Source: Schoenoplectus triqueter
Taxonomy: Eukaryota; Streptophyta; Magnoliopsida; Poales; Cyperaceae
DNA length: 22,502 nucleotides
Assembly (NCBI GenBank): GCA_964058805.1
Contig: CAXKVV010001736.1
Location: forward strand, 1-22,502
Direction: 5' to 3'
The position numbers and the translations under genes are program-made. Below, one piece after another: positions 1-7,057 of this stretch. Below the pieces are notes generated by a model. It had not been told where the DNA came from. It ran no database searches and saw only the letters and a list, made by a program, of their open reading frames with translations. Position 1 is the stretch's first letter; every line of letters starts with the position of its first letter.

Positions 1-1557
1 GATGATATTTGTTTGACGTTTCAGTTTATTATACAGAGAAGCCACGATCATATCATAAGGTCAAGTCTAAATTTTTTTTCTATCGTCTAATTGAAAATAA
101 TATACACCATTAAAATTGCTCTTGACAGTGGATGTAATTAATTAAAAAAAAATTCATTGACGAAGATAAAAATACCATGATGCATATTAATGTTTAAAAT
201 CATTCACTTTATATATGTAGAAGTTGTGATGGGAAAATAAGAAAAAAAAAGGAGGAGGGTGAATTTCTCTTGTACTCATCAAATTTTCTCTTATTTCTTA
301 TTTCCCCTATCGGAATTTCAATATATTTTATTTCCCATTTAAATATCAAATTCTATCATAAATATTTTTTATAAAATATGTAGCTTTATTATGTTTTTTT
401 TCCTGTTTCTCAGTTTATGAAAGGTCTCTTTGCAACAATGTACAAATGTACTAAATAAAATGGTTGAGTAAGAAGAACAAAGAGCCAGCGCTGAGTGCTC
501 AGTTTTGTCTACTATTTTTCAATTTGGAAAAAATATAGATAAAATTCAATATTTGAGAATTCTTTTTCACATCTCCAAAAGTACGAATTCAAGAATGCTA
601 TAATCATTATAAAACCTGTAAGTGTTTTTTGTTCAGTTATAAAACATTTTGTTATATTTGAACTACCCCATTTTATATGATGAAAGATTGAATGCAGATC
701 CCATAAACAATATTGAGAATGTAGCTCGATTTTTAAATGCAATGGCAATCATTTAAATAATATAAATGTGATTAGTTGACAAGAAAAATGCATGAAAAAA
801 GCAAGACAGAAAATTACGTGTCTTGTTGCTAATGAAGAAGGGTAAAACAGTTATCTTAACTTGTTATTAAAAAACTAATGATTAATTTTAGATTAAATTC
901 TTCATTTGAGAAGAGAGAAATATGAGAGAATTTCAAAATTACATGGGGAAATAAGATATATTGATGTTTTGATGGGCAAATTAACAATTAGAGAATTTTT
1001 TTATGGGTATAGGAACAATTCAGACAACTTACAGAAGAAAATAGTTTGTTCTTTGTTTCAATTGAGAATTCCTTACAAGAACAAACCATTTGAGGCTTTA
1101 CGATTCTCTGTTTACACCGCTCACACATATTAAAAAGGAAAATTTATTTATTTAGTTATTCTTATTGATTCCGAAAAGAAAGTTTAAGGGACAAAGAAAT
1201 GAATAATTACAATCTTTTTGGTAATTAATTGATTTAATAAAAATAACTTTACTGCTGGAAAAATAACAACATTTAAGCTCATTAACTAACTTGAGGATAG
1301 TTGCCATGTGACAAATTGAGATTGGCTTAATTCCATATATGCATGGAATTCAGTTCGTGAATTAACTGTCAATGTTGGTATAAATTTTCAGTCATCGGAT
1401 GAGATATATACGGTCTGAATTAGGTTAGAGAGTATGTGGTTCACTTACCATAGATAATTAAAAAAAAACTTATCATTGCTGCAGTAAAAAAAATATGACC
1501 GCGAATATGTTTTGTGAGGTATGGAACCACTTAAAAGTATAAGAACTATATATGATA
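1..1557. other. AT-rich intergenic sequence, no gene seen
   Basis: I see no open frame with coding character, no splice-bounded exon and no transposon ends. The short frames here (for example 512-748 minus and 906-1133 plus) have AT-driven residue composition (F, I, K, N, Y) and no recognisable motif. Homopolymer A and T runs are frequent. Confidence 0.6.
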
Positions 1558-1948
1558 AAGAGAGAAAGGGGTTAATAGTGTTTTGTCTCTTTACCTTAAA
1601 TTTAAAGGCTCAAATAATCAATTCAAATCATTGAATATCATCTTCATATTGAAATATTTTTATAATTTTTATATTTTTTTGAATTTATTTGTTATTTTTT
1701 AGATGGACGGAAAATTACTAGTATTAGACGGTGCATAAATCATTAGATCAACAAATTTTGTATCCATCTAAAAAATAATGAAATATTTCAAAAAAATATA
1801 TATATAATTGGATTTCTAAAGATATTTTAATATGAAGATTATGTTTAATGATTTGGATCAACCATTTAGAATTTTAGATTCAAAACATAGACGGAAACAA
1901 GGAAGGTTTTGTGTTTTATGAAGCACCGTAGCCCCACTCTCTCTCTCT
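1558..1948. mobile_element. Foldback MITE 1 (diverged, long inverted repeats)
   Basis: The two halves are imperfect reverse complements. The left arm has the CATCTTCATATTGAAATAT stretch near 1640, and the right arm has its complement near 1830. The arms close on a centre around 1700-1770 where ATGGACGG and ATCCATCT lie. Outer ends are approximate: the left begins AGAGAGAAAGGGG, the right ends CCCACTCTCTCTCTCT, and both abut TA-rich tracts. There is no coding capacity. Long inverted repeats and insertion in TA tracts resemble the neighbouring Mutator-type MITE at 2387-2773. The superfamily is inferred, because no clean target duplication can be read here. Confidence 0.6.
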
Positions 1949-1959
1949 ATATATATATA

Positions 1960-2372
1960 GAGAGAGAGATAGGCTAGGGTGCTCCATGGAGCACAAATCT
2001 CTTGTGCTTCACGTCCGTATCTCGAATTTAAAAATTGAAATGGCCGATCCAAACTGTTGAACATGATCTTCATAATGAAATATCTTTTGAGATTAAATTT
2101 TATATTTTTTGAATTTTTTGCTAATTTTTAGATGGGTACAAAATTTGTTGATCTAACGATTTCCGCACCATTCAAAACTAGTGATTTTGTACCCATCTAA
2201 AAAGTAGTAAAAAAATCCAAAAAATATATAATTTGATCTCTAAAGATATTTCAATATGAAGATCATGTTCAACGATTTGAATCGGCCATTAAAAATTTTA
2301 AATTCGAGATACGGATGTGAAGCACAAGAGATTTGATACTCCATGGAACACCCTAGCTTATCTCTCTCTCTC
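1960..2372. mobile_element. Foldback MITE 2 (long inverted repeats)
   Basis: Left terminus GAGAGAGAGATAGGCTAGGG (1960-) is matched in reverse complement by the right terminus CCCTAGCTTATCTCTCTC (2351-). The similarity continues inward through CCATGGAGCAC, TCTTGTGCTTCAC and TCCGTATCTCGAATTTAAA, through a TTCATNNTGAAATATCTTT block, to a centre with GATGGGTACAAAAT and its complement. Almost the whole element is inverted repeat. TA dinucleotide tracts flank both ends and could be the target duplication, but they are too simple to prove it. There is no ORF of note: the 71-codon minus frame here is an inverted-repeat by-product. Confidence 0.75.
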
Positions 2373-2376
2373 TATA

Positions 2377-2386
2377 TATATATAAG
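2377..2386. repeat. Target-site duplication, left copy (TATATATAAG)
   Basis: This 10-bp sequence sits immediately before the left GAGTTATGCTAC terminus of the element at 2387-2773. It is repeated exactly at 2774-2783, immediately after the right terminus. Confidence 0.7.
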
Positions 2387-2773
2387 GAGTTATGCTACCA
2401 TTAGTTGTGAAATATAAAATAATTTTTGTACTTTATATCTATCTCTCATTTTTAAATTCAAAATACCGATTCAATCTTTCAAAATGTTCTCCTTATTAAA
2501 ATATATTTGAAGACCAAATTTTATATTTTTTAGAATTTTTTTTCTATTTTTTTGAGAGTTAGAAAATTATTATTATTCAAAATCATAAACTCAAAAAAAA
2601 AATTCTACCCATCAGTAAAATAAAAAAAATTAAAAATATAAATTTAATCTTCAAATATATTTTAATATGAAAGACATTTTGAACACTGAATTGATATTTT
2701 GAATTCGAGAATGAAAAATACAAGATAAAATATAAAAATATTTTATACTTCATAATTAACAGTAGCATAACTC
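2387..2773. mobile_element. Foldback MITE 3 with 10-bp target duplication, Mutator-like
   Basis: The left end GAGTTATGCTAC (2387-2398) is the exact reverse complement of the right end GTAGCATAACTC (2762-2773). The arms remain complementary almost to the centre (about 190 bp each), so a single strand could fold into one long hairpin. An exact 10-bp direct repeat, TATATATAAG, flanks it. Duplications of 9-10 bp are typical of Mutator-like elements. It has no coding capacity, so it would need a transposase in trans. Interior blocks (a TTATTAAAATATATTTGAAGA stretch, a TATATTTTTTAGAATTTTTT stretch, CTACCCATC) resemble MITEs 1 and 2, so the three appear related. Confidence 0.8.
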
Positions 2774-2783
2774 TATATATAAG
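2774..2783. repeat. Target-site duplication, right copy (TATATATAAG)
   Basis: Exact match to 2377-2386, adjoining the right terminus of the MITE. The TA-rich composition weakens the evidence slightly, but the AAG end makes the match specific. Confidence 0.7.
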
Positions 2784-3370
2784 GTTTATCGATCCTCTTT
2801 AATTTTTTAATTATTGCATTATTATTTTTTATTTTAATATTTAAAATATTATTATATATAACCGCATTTATATTTAATTTTTTTTTAAATTACATCCATC
2901 CATACTTGCCCCGGTGCATGGACAAAATGAAATAGCTCGCGAAACCAGCTATTTTTATTTATTTATTCGTGGAACCTTGAGTCTCTGTTGTAGAAGTTTG
3001 TGCACCACCCCCTTCTTCGAGATACTAGATTCAATTACAAAAGTTGATTATTTGTTCAAATTGAAAGATTTTAGGTTGAAATACTTTATTAGAAATTCAA
3101 TAAAATAGTTAAGCACATAAATATTTAATATTTTAGATAATTTTAATATATATTCAACTTTTGTAGTACATACAACATTCATATTACATAATTTTTGTAA
3201 GTATTATAGAAATTAAAATAATTTAAAGTCGTAAATAATTCCTTAATTGTAAAATAGGGGTGCGTATTAAATATGAATCTGTTTAACTATCATCAAATTA
3301 ATTAAAAAAGTTATTAAATATGAAGTTTTAATGAAATTTATTCAAATTTGATATATGCAAATAATGTGAA
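2784..3370. other. AT-rich intergenic sequence
   Basis: No supported gene. A 64-codon plus-strand frame at 2914-3108 lies in a slightly less AT-rich patch (2900-3030), but it has no recognisable domain and no coding-like pattern. The rest is A/T runs. Confidence 0.55.
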
Positions 3371-3379
3371 CCAAATATA
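3371..3379. repeat. Target-site duplication, left copy (CCAAATATA)
   Basis: This 9-bp sequence adjoins the left end of the foldback element and is repeated exactly at 3824-3832. Nine base pairs is the characteristic duplication size of Mutator-like insertions. Confidence 0.85.
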
Positions 3380-3463
3380 CAGATTTTATTAATAATATGT
3401 TTTATTAAATTAATATTATTAAAAATAAGAGTGAGAAACGTAAAATTTTAAATATACGAATGG

Positions 3464-3490
3464 CAGCGCGCCACTGGCAGTGGCGCGCTG
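3464..3490. repeat. Palindrome copy 1 (outer type, CAG...CTG ends)
   Basis: 13-bp arms CAGCGCGCCACTG and CAGTGGCGCGCTG are perfectly complementary around a single central G. It lies at the inner edge of the left terminal inverted repeat and pairs with copy 6 in the right arm. Confidence 0.9.
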
Positions 3491-3501
3491 TTTGAATTTA
3501 C

Positions 3502-3530
3502 GAAACGCGCCACTGATAGTGGCGCGTTTC
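3502..3530. repeat. Palindrome copy 2
   Basis: 13-bp arms GAAACGCGCCACT and AGTGGCGCGTTTC flank a GAT centre. The centre differs from the GGC of copies 3 and 4, so one base change has broken the innermost pair. Confidence 0.9.
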
Positions 3531-3541
3531 ATTTTTTTTAC

Positions 3542-3570
3542 GAAACGCGCCACTGGCAGTGGCGCGTTTC
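3542..3570. repeat. Palindrome copy 3
   Basis: 14-bp arms GAAACGCGCCACTG and CAGTGGCGCGTTTC are perfectly complementary around a central G. It is followed by a run of 19 T (3573-3591). Confidence 0.9.
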
Positions 3571-3592
3571 CGTTTTTTTTTTTTTTTTTTTC

Positions 3593-3621
3593 GAAACGCG
3601 CCACTGGCAGTGGCGCGTTTC
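3593..3621. repeat. Palindrome copy 4
   Basis: Identical over 29 bp to copy 3, with 14-bp arms and a central G. Confidence 0.9.
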
Positions 3622-3683
3622 CTTCTTATATATACAAAATGCACGCAGACCACTTGCGTTGCGCGGTATTTCATTATTTTTTT

Positions 3684-3712
3684 GAAACGCGCCACTGCCA
3701 GTGGCGCGTTTC
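3684..3712. repeat. Palindrome copy 5 (reverse orientation)
   Basis: Same 14-bp arms as copies 3 and 4 but with a central C, so it is their reverse complement. This matches its place in the right half of the foldback element. Confidence 0.9.
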
Positions 3713-3715
3713 GTC

Positions 3716-3739
3716 CGCGCCACTGCCAGTGGCGCGCTG
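3716..3739. repeat. Palindrome copy 6 (outer type)
   Basis: Core CGCGCCACTG-C-CAGTGGCGCG followed by CTGCCATTCG. This is the reverse complement of copy 1 with its flank, except that the outermost CAG on one side has become GTC-like sequence. Confidence 0.85.
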
Positions 3740-3823
3740 CCATTCGTATATTTGAAATTTTACGGTTTTCAGTCTTATTTTTAACAATATTAATTTAATA
3801 ATACTTATTAATAATAAAAATTG

Positions 3824-3832
3824 CCAAATATA
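3824..3832. repeat. Target-site duplication, right copy (CCAAATATA)
   Basis: Exact 9-bp match to 3371-3379, directly adjoining the right end of the element. Confidence 0.85.
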
Positions 3833-5554
3833 AATTGAAAAGCATGTCATAATCATTCTATAAACTGTAAAACTATACACACTTAAATTAGTTTAAAATA
3901 CATACTATGTAGTATGTACTTTGTAGCGAGGATCAATACTTTTCACCCTAAAAAACTAATTAATGTGGCCTATAAAATTTATATAACTGCTCTGTTTTTT
4001 GCGACTAATTTATTAGGTCCTAAGATTGAGTAGGCTATGAATTACTTAGTACGGCGCAACTTTTGCTCATGGAACACGTTCATCTTACTCAAGGCTTAAA
4101 AAGGTCCCGGTGAGTGGGACCCGCATGATCATTACGTTTCCTTTTTCTTTTCTTTTTTTTTTGAGAGAGAACGTTTCCTTGCTTTTCAAGGCTCTGAACA
4201 CTCTCTCTCGGACTACTACAAAATTTGTATTCCTTCAAGCACTCAAGTCCCATGCGGCAGTAGTGATATTTTCATCTCTGTGGCATTTTACTGGTGGTAA
4301 GTAATAGTATCATATCTTGTTCATTTTGAACAGTACCACCGATCCTCAATTTTTTTTGACATCTCTAGTTCAAGTCCAAAACTTGGAAGACCAAAAATCT
4401 CCATATTTTGTTTCCTATCTCATCAAGAGCCAACTCGCTACACGGCTCCCACAACCGAGGATGCCATGATATATTGTTACATCGTTTCAATCCCCTAATA
4501 GGCTAATACTTCTAAAAGTAGATGGTGAGTTTTTATCCATAATGTTTGCTTCCTATACAAAACTTTAACAAACTCCTCTCCTCCCCTCGCCTACCAATCA
4601 GGTGCCTTCTAACTTACGAACTGAAAAAGGCTTGGATCCCACGAGATGGAATTTTCATATGAATAACGATCAATGATTGGACGTGGTTGCTGTTGTGTGT
4701 TTGAAGTGTCAACAGGAAATGGGATATATATGCTGCATGGAGATTGGAGGCATGTTACGAGATGACGCCTAAACAAATTTTTAGGTACCTTAATTTGTTT
4801 AGGAGATGCCATCAGTTTTGTTACGAGATGGTGCGCTTAAACAAATAAGTTCCGATTACGATGTGCCTAGACATATATATAAATTTTGGTGCTTTACGAG
4901 ATAGACTTGACTTATCGATGTTGATTTATGCATGCAAATGATATAAGGTACATAATAGAAAGACAAAAAGGAACCACTCACTAATTGAGGCCCATTTGGT
5001 TTTCAACCTTTTAGTCTTTGTTAAAATATTTGATTAATAAATATGAAATATCAAGTTCTCCGGAGTAGATTAATGAGTTTCATTTAAGGGTCCTGAAAGA
5101 AGGCCCAAATTTCTTCTCAAAGTAGGCCCAATTGTCCTTTAAATTAACTTTTGTTGAAGGGGGAAAAATGCCTGGTGTGGCCCTGCCTATATGCTCATGG
5201 AATACTAGGATATAATTGGGGTTTTATCTTGATGCTTTCTTATCAGCATGAACCATGAAGCTTCAGGATATATAAGAAAAATAGAAAATTCATGTAGTAC
5301 GACAAATAAAAAAAAGATGAAGTTATCTGCAAATAAGGACGGAGACACTCTTGGCATTTTTGTGCGAGCCTAGAATTTGTGAGCTTGTTCACAATTTCGG
5401 AAGAAAATAATTAACAGATTTCAATAGGTACAATTCATGTAGGATTCAAAAGAGAAGAAAGCACAAAGCACAATATATAGCTTATAATACAAATCAACCA
5501 CCAAGCATCTTGTGGGCGATTACAATTGAACGATGACACATGAGATCTCAACAT
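3833..5554. other. Intergenic sequence with small palindromes, no gene seen
   Basis: No supported coding region. Short structures: a 20-bp palindrome at 3899-3918 (TACATACTA-TG-TAGTATGTA) and a 12-bp-stem hairpin at 4768-4803. The sequence GTTACGAGATG also recurs around 4755 and 4820, each time followed by GC-containing sequence and AAACAAAT. Three GGCCCA motifs lie at 4989-4994, 5102-5107 and 5125-5130. The stretch from about 5260 to 5554 is probably the 3' flank of the minus-strand gene that ends at 5555. I could not pick a clear poly(A) signal. Confidence 0.5.
4768..4803. repeat. Hairpin-forming inverted repeat
   Basis: Arms CCTAAACAAATT (4768-4779) and AATTTGTTTAGG (4792-4803) are perfect complements. 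The 12-nt loop itself contains the palindrome AGGTACCT. A partial third copy of the arm, TAAACAAAT, lies shortly downstream near 4830, within a repeated GTTACGAGATG context. Function unknown; it may be the remains of a small transposon end. Confidence 0.7.
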
Positions 5555-6004
5555 TCATGAAGCCACACTCACCATCTTAGGCGCACCCGCCAAGTCCGGC
5601 CGGGCAATCAACAGATTGTAGATATGAAGCATCATCCTCTTCTCAAATTCACTTTGTCCCGAAACGCTCATCTGCCGGGCTTTCGGCATCCGCTTAACCC
5701 AAAGCCCGTCTGAGCAACTCCTGCTGTTCTTTAGTGTTGCTGTGGGCCGACCTATGCCTCCAGCCAGTGCCAACATCAGATTCATGTATGTGTCCCTTGC
5801 CTTGGAAAGTAATTTGCTGGGCAACCAAATCTTAGCACGAATCTTGAACAGGAGCTGTACGGGCCTCGGCTTCGATGAGCGGCGCCGAGCAGTTCCGAGC
5901 TTGGCAATTCTTACAGTCTTTGTGATGGGCTCAAGCCTTTCATAGTAGCGGAGCCGCCAGTACGACTGGATGGTCTTGCAAACCCGAGAAGTGAAACCTG
6001 CCAT
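5555..6004 (-). CDS. Small basic plant protein, paralog A (149 aa), function unknown
   Basis: Intronless ORF of 149 residues, rich in Arg, Lys, Leu and Met. I do not recognise a named domain and assign no function. In order it shows an aromatic/basic N-terminus (W16, R19, RLE 23-25), LG.A at 36-39, P62 and K64, RD.Y.N..L.LA at 70-81 (R70, D71, Y73, N75, L78, L80, A81), W102-KR-P at 102-107, and EFEKR at 119-123 followed by IY at 128-129. The same order occurs in the minus-strand ORF at 12545-12991, which argues that both are expressed members of one family. The frame stays open upstream to an ATG at 6073, but the internal ATG (6004-6002) is preferred. It lines up with the start of the paralog and gives nearly equal length. 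The upstream ATG also sits only about 15 bp from a TATA-like motif, too close for a normal leader. There is no signal peptide or membrane segment; the basic character suggests nucleic-acid or membrane-surface contact, which is speculation. No frameshift or internal stop is seen. Confidence 0.75.
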   Translation of the reverse strand: MAGFTSRVCKTIQSYWRLRYYERLEPITKTVRIAKLGTARRRSSKPRPVQLLFKIRAKIWLPSKLLSKARDTYMNLMLALAGGIGRPTATLKNSRSCSDGLWVKRMPKARQMSVSGQSEFEKRMMLHIYNLLIARPDLAGAPKMVSVAS

Positions 6005-6087
6005 CAATTTCCCGAGTGAAAAGGCACACAATTTATAGTCCTGAAATTTGGAGCTGGTGTGCTGAAGGTTCATTAGGAAGGGTATGT

Positions 6088-6097
6088 ACTTATATCC
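6088..6097 (-). promoter_or_regulatory. Candidate TATA box for the 149-aa gene
   Basis: On the minus strand this reads GGATATAAGT. It lies about 85-93 bp before the preferred ATG (6004), which would put a start site about 30 bp downstream and give a leader of roughly 55 nt. Position and sequence fit a plant TATA box, but no independent evidence exists. Confidence 0.4.
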
Positions 6098-6150
6098 GTC
6101 ACATGAATTATTGAAGTAGACGATTTGAAACTATTAATGATACAACGGTG

Positions 6151-6273
6151 TAGTCAAATAAAAGCTGCTTGGTGAATGGTGACCTTAAACTTTGTCCTTC
6201 ATCGTTTTCCTTTTTAAATGCGTTTACTCGAGCGTATTTTGCACGTCCAGTCCGGCACTCGATCAACGGTCAA
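6151..6273 (-). promoter_or_regulatory. Two W-box-like motifs upstream of the 149-aa gene
   Basis: Minus-strand TTGACTA (6151-6157) and TTGACC (6268-6273) contain the TTGAC core bound by WRKY factors. They lie about 150 and 265 bp before the ATG. Such short motifs are common by chance, so regulation by WRKY proteins is only a suggestion. Confidence 0.25.
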
Positions 6274-7057
6274 CAGAAATCAGCTCAAAATACTCGATTA
6301 AAGTGACCAGAAATAATCAAGAGATTTGGATAAATTTTCAAGTAATCCGTCAATTGTCGCCGTTTATTGACGTATGTATTGTGCACCTCCAGTGAAAGAC
6401 TTGTTTAACTAAAAAAGTTATAATTGTATTGATTATTTGTATTTTTTTTTTCATTTTTACTGTCTAGATATTCAATTTTTAAATATTTTTATAAAAGATT
6501 CTCAATTGAAATTTCGAAGCTGCAGCCTCATTTGAGGTGGAATAATTTAGATCTCATGCATATTTTATCTAAAAAAATAAAAAAGATGGATATCAGTAAT
6601 AATGATATTATTTTATATAGAAACCAAAACTTCGTGTTGAAATGCAAAATTAAAAACACAAAATTTTGTTTTAAATAATTATTTTTTATGTTGATGTGCC
6701 TTGTCTTAGAGACAAGCCATATCGGAGGATGGATGGTGATTTAGATAGTGCGATTTAGCACTATGTGTGTAATACATCTACTCCCAAATGATAATCAAAT
6801 AGTGTGAAATCATTATAAATTGATTTACTCTCAAAGACCGTTAAATTCAAACGATAATGAAATTACATGAAATTTGAAGAACTATCAATCTACTAGTAAA
6901 ATAATATATCTATAATTTATTTTTTATTTCAAGAATTTTTTATATTTATTTAAAAATTCACTGTCAAAATTGTCAAAATAATCCATTGTGAAGGGATCTC
7001 TCCCCTTATATTAATCCTTTTAATTGCCATTAAATTATAATAATTTATTTCTATACT
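6274..7057. other. Intergenic sequence with two small hairpins
   Basis: No gene supported. Two 7-bp-stem inverted repeats lie close together: CTTGTCT-TAG-AGACAAG at 6700-6716 and ATAGTGC-GATTTA-GCACTAT at 6745-6764. The patch 6690-6770 is less AT-rich than its surroundings. The 67-codon frame at 6192-6395 has no recognisable motif. Confidence 0.5.

Larger units (their letters stand above)
3380..3823. mobile_element. Foldback MITE carrying an internal array of GC-rich palindromes
   Basis: This 444-bp element has a perfect 9-bp direct repeat, CCAAATATA, on both sides. The left arm (3380 to about 3490) begins CAGATTTTATTAATAATATG. The reverse complement of the right arm begins CAATTTTTATTATTAATAAG. 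Both then run through ATTAAATTAATATT, AAAAATAAGA and ACG(T)AAAATTT into CGAATGGCAGCGCGCC, so the terminal inverted repeats are about 110 bp. The interior has six copies of a self-complementary 21-29 bp unit (core CGCGCCACTG/CAGTGGCGCG), separated by T-rich spacers and a non-palindromic middle (3622-3683). There is no transposase ORF. The short frames on both strands here repeat NAPLPVAR-, RATASGA- or RHCQWRV-like peptides only because the palindromes translate alike on either strand. Mutator-like origin is inferred from the 9-bp duplication and long inverted repeats. Confidence 0.85.

Noticed and set aside
3464..3739. CRISPR-like array (29-bp repeats with spacers)
   Set aside because: The units are perfect palindromes, spacers are 11-62 bp of low-complexity T-rich sequence, orientation switches in the second half, the array sits inside a transposon with target duplications, and the genome is plant.
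3419..3880. Overlapping 61-91 codon frames with repeated NAPLPVAR, RATASGA and RHCQWRV peptides on both strands
   Set aside because: They are translations of the same palindromes in different frames; a self-complementary unit gives the same peptides on both strands. No start, composition or domain supports a gene.
5742..5945. Plus-strand 67-codon frame inside the 149-aa gene
   Set aside because: Antisense shadow of the supported minus-strand coding region.
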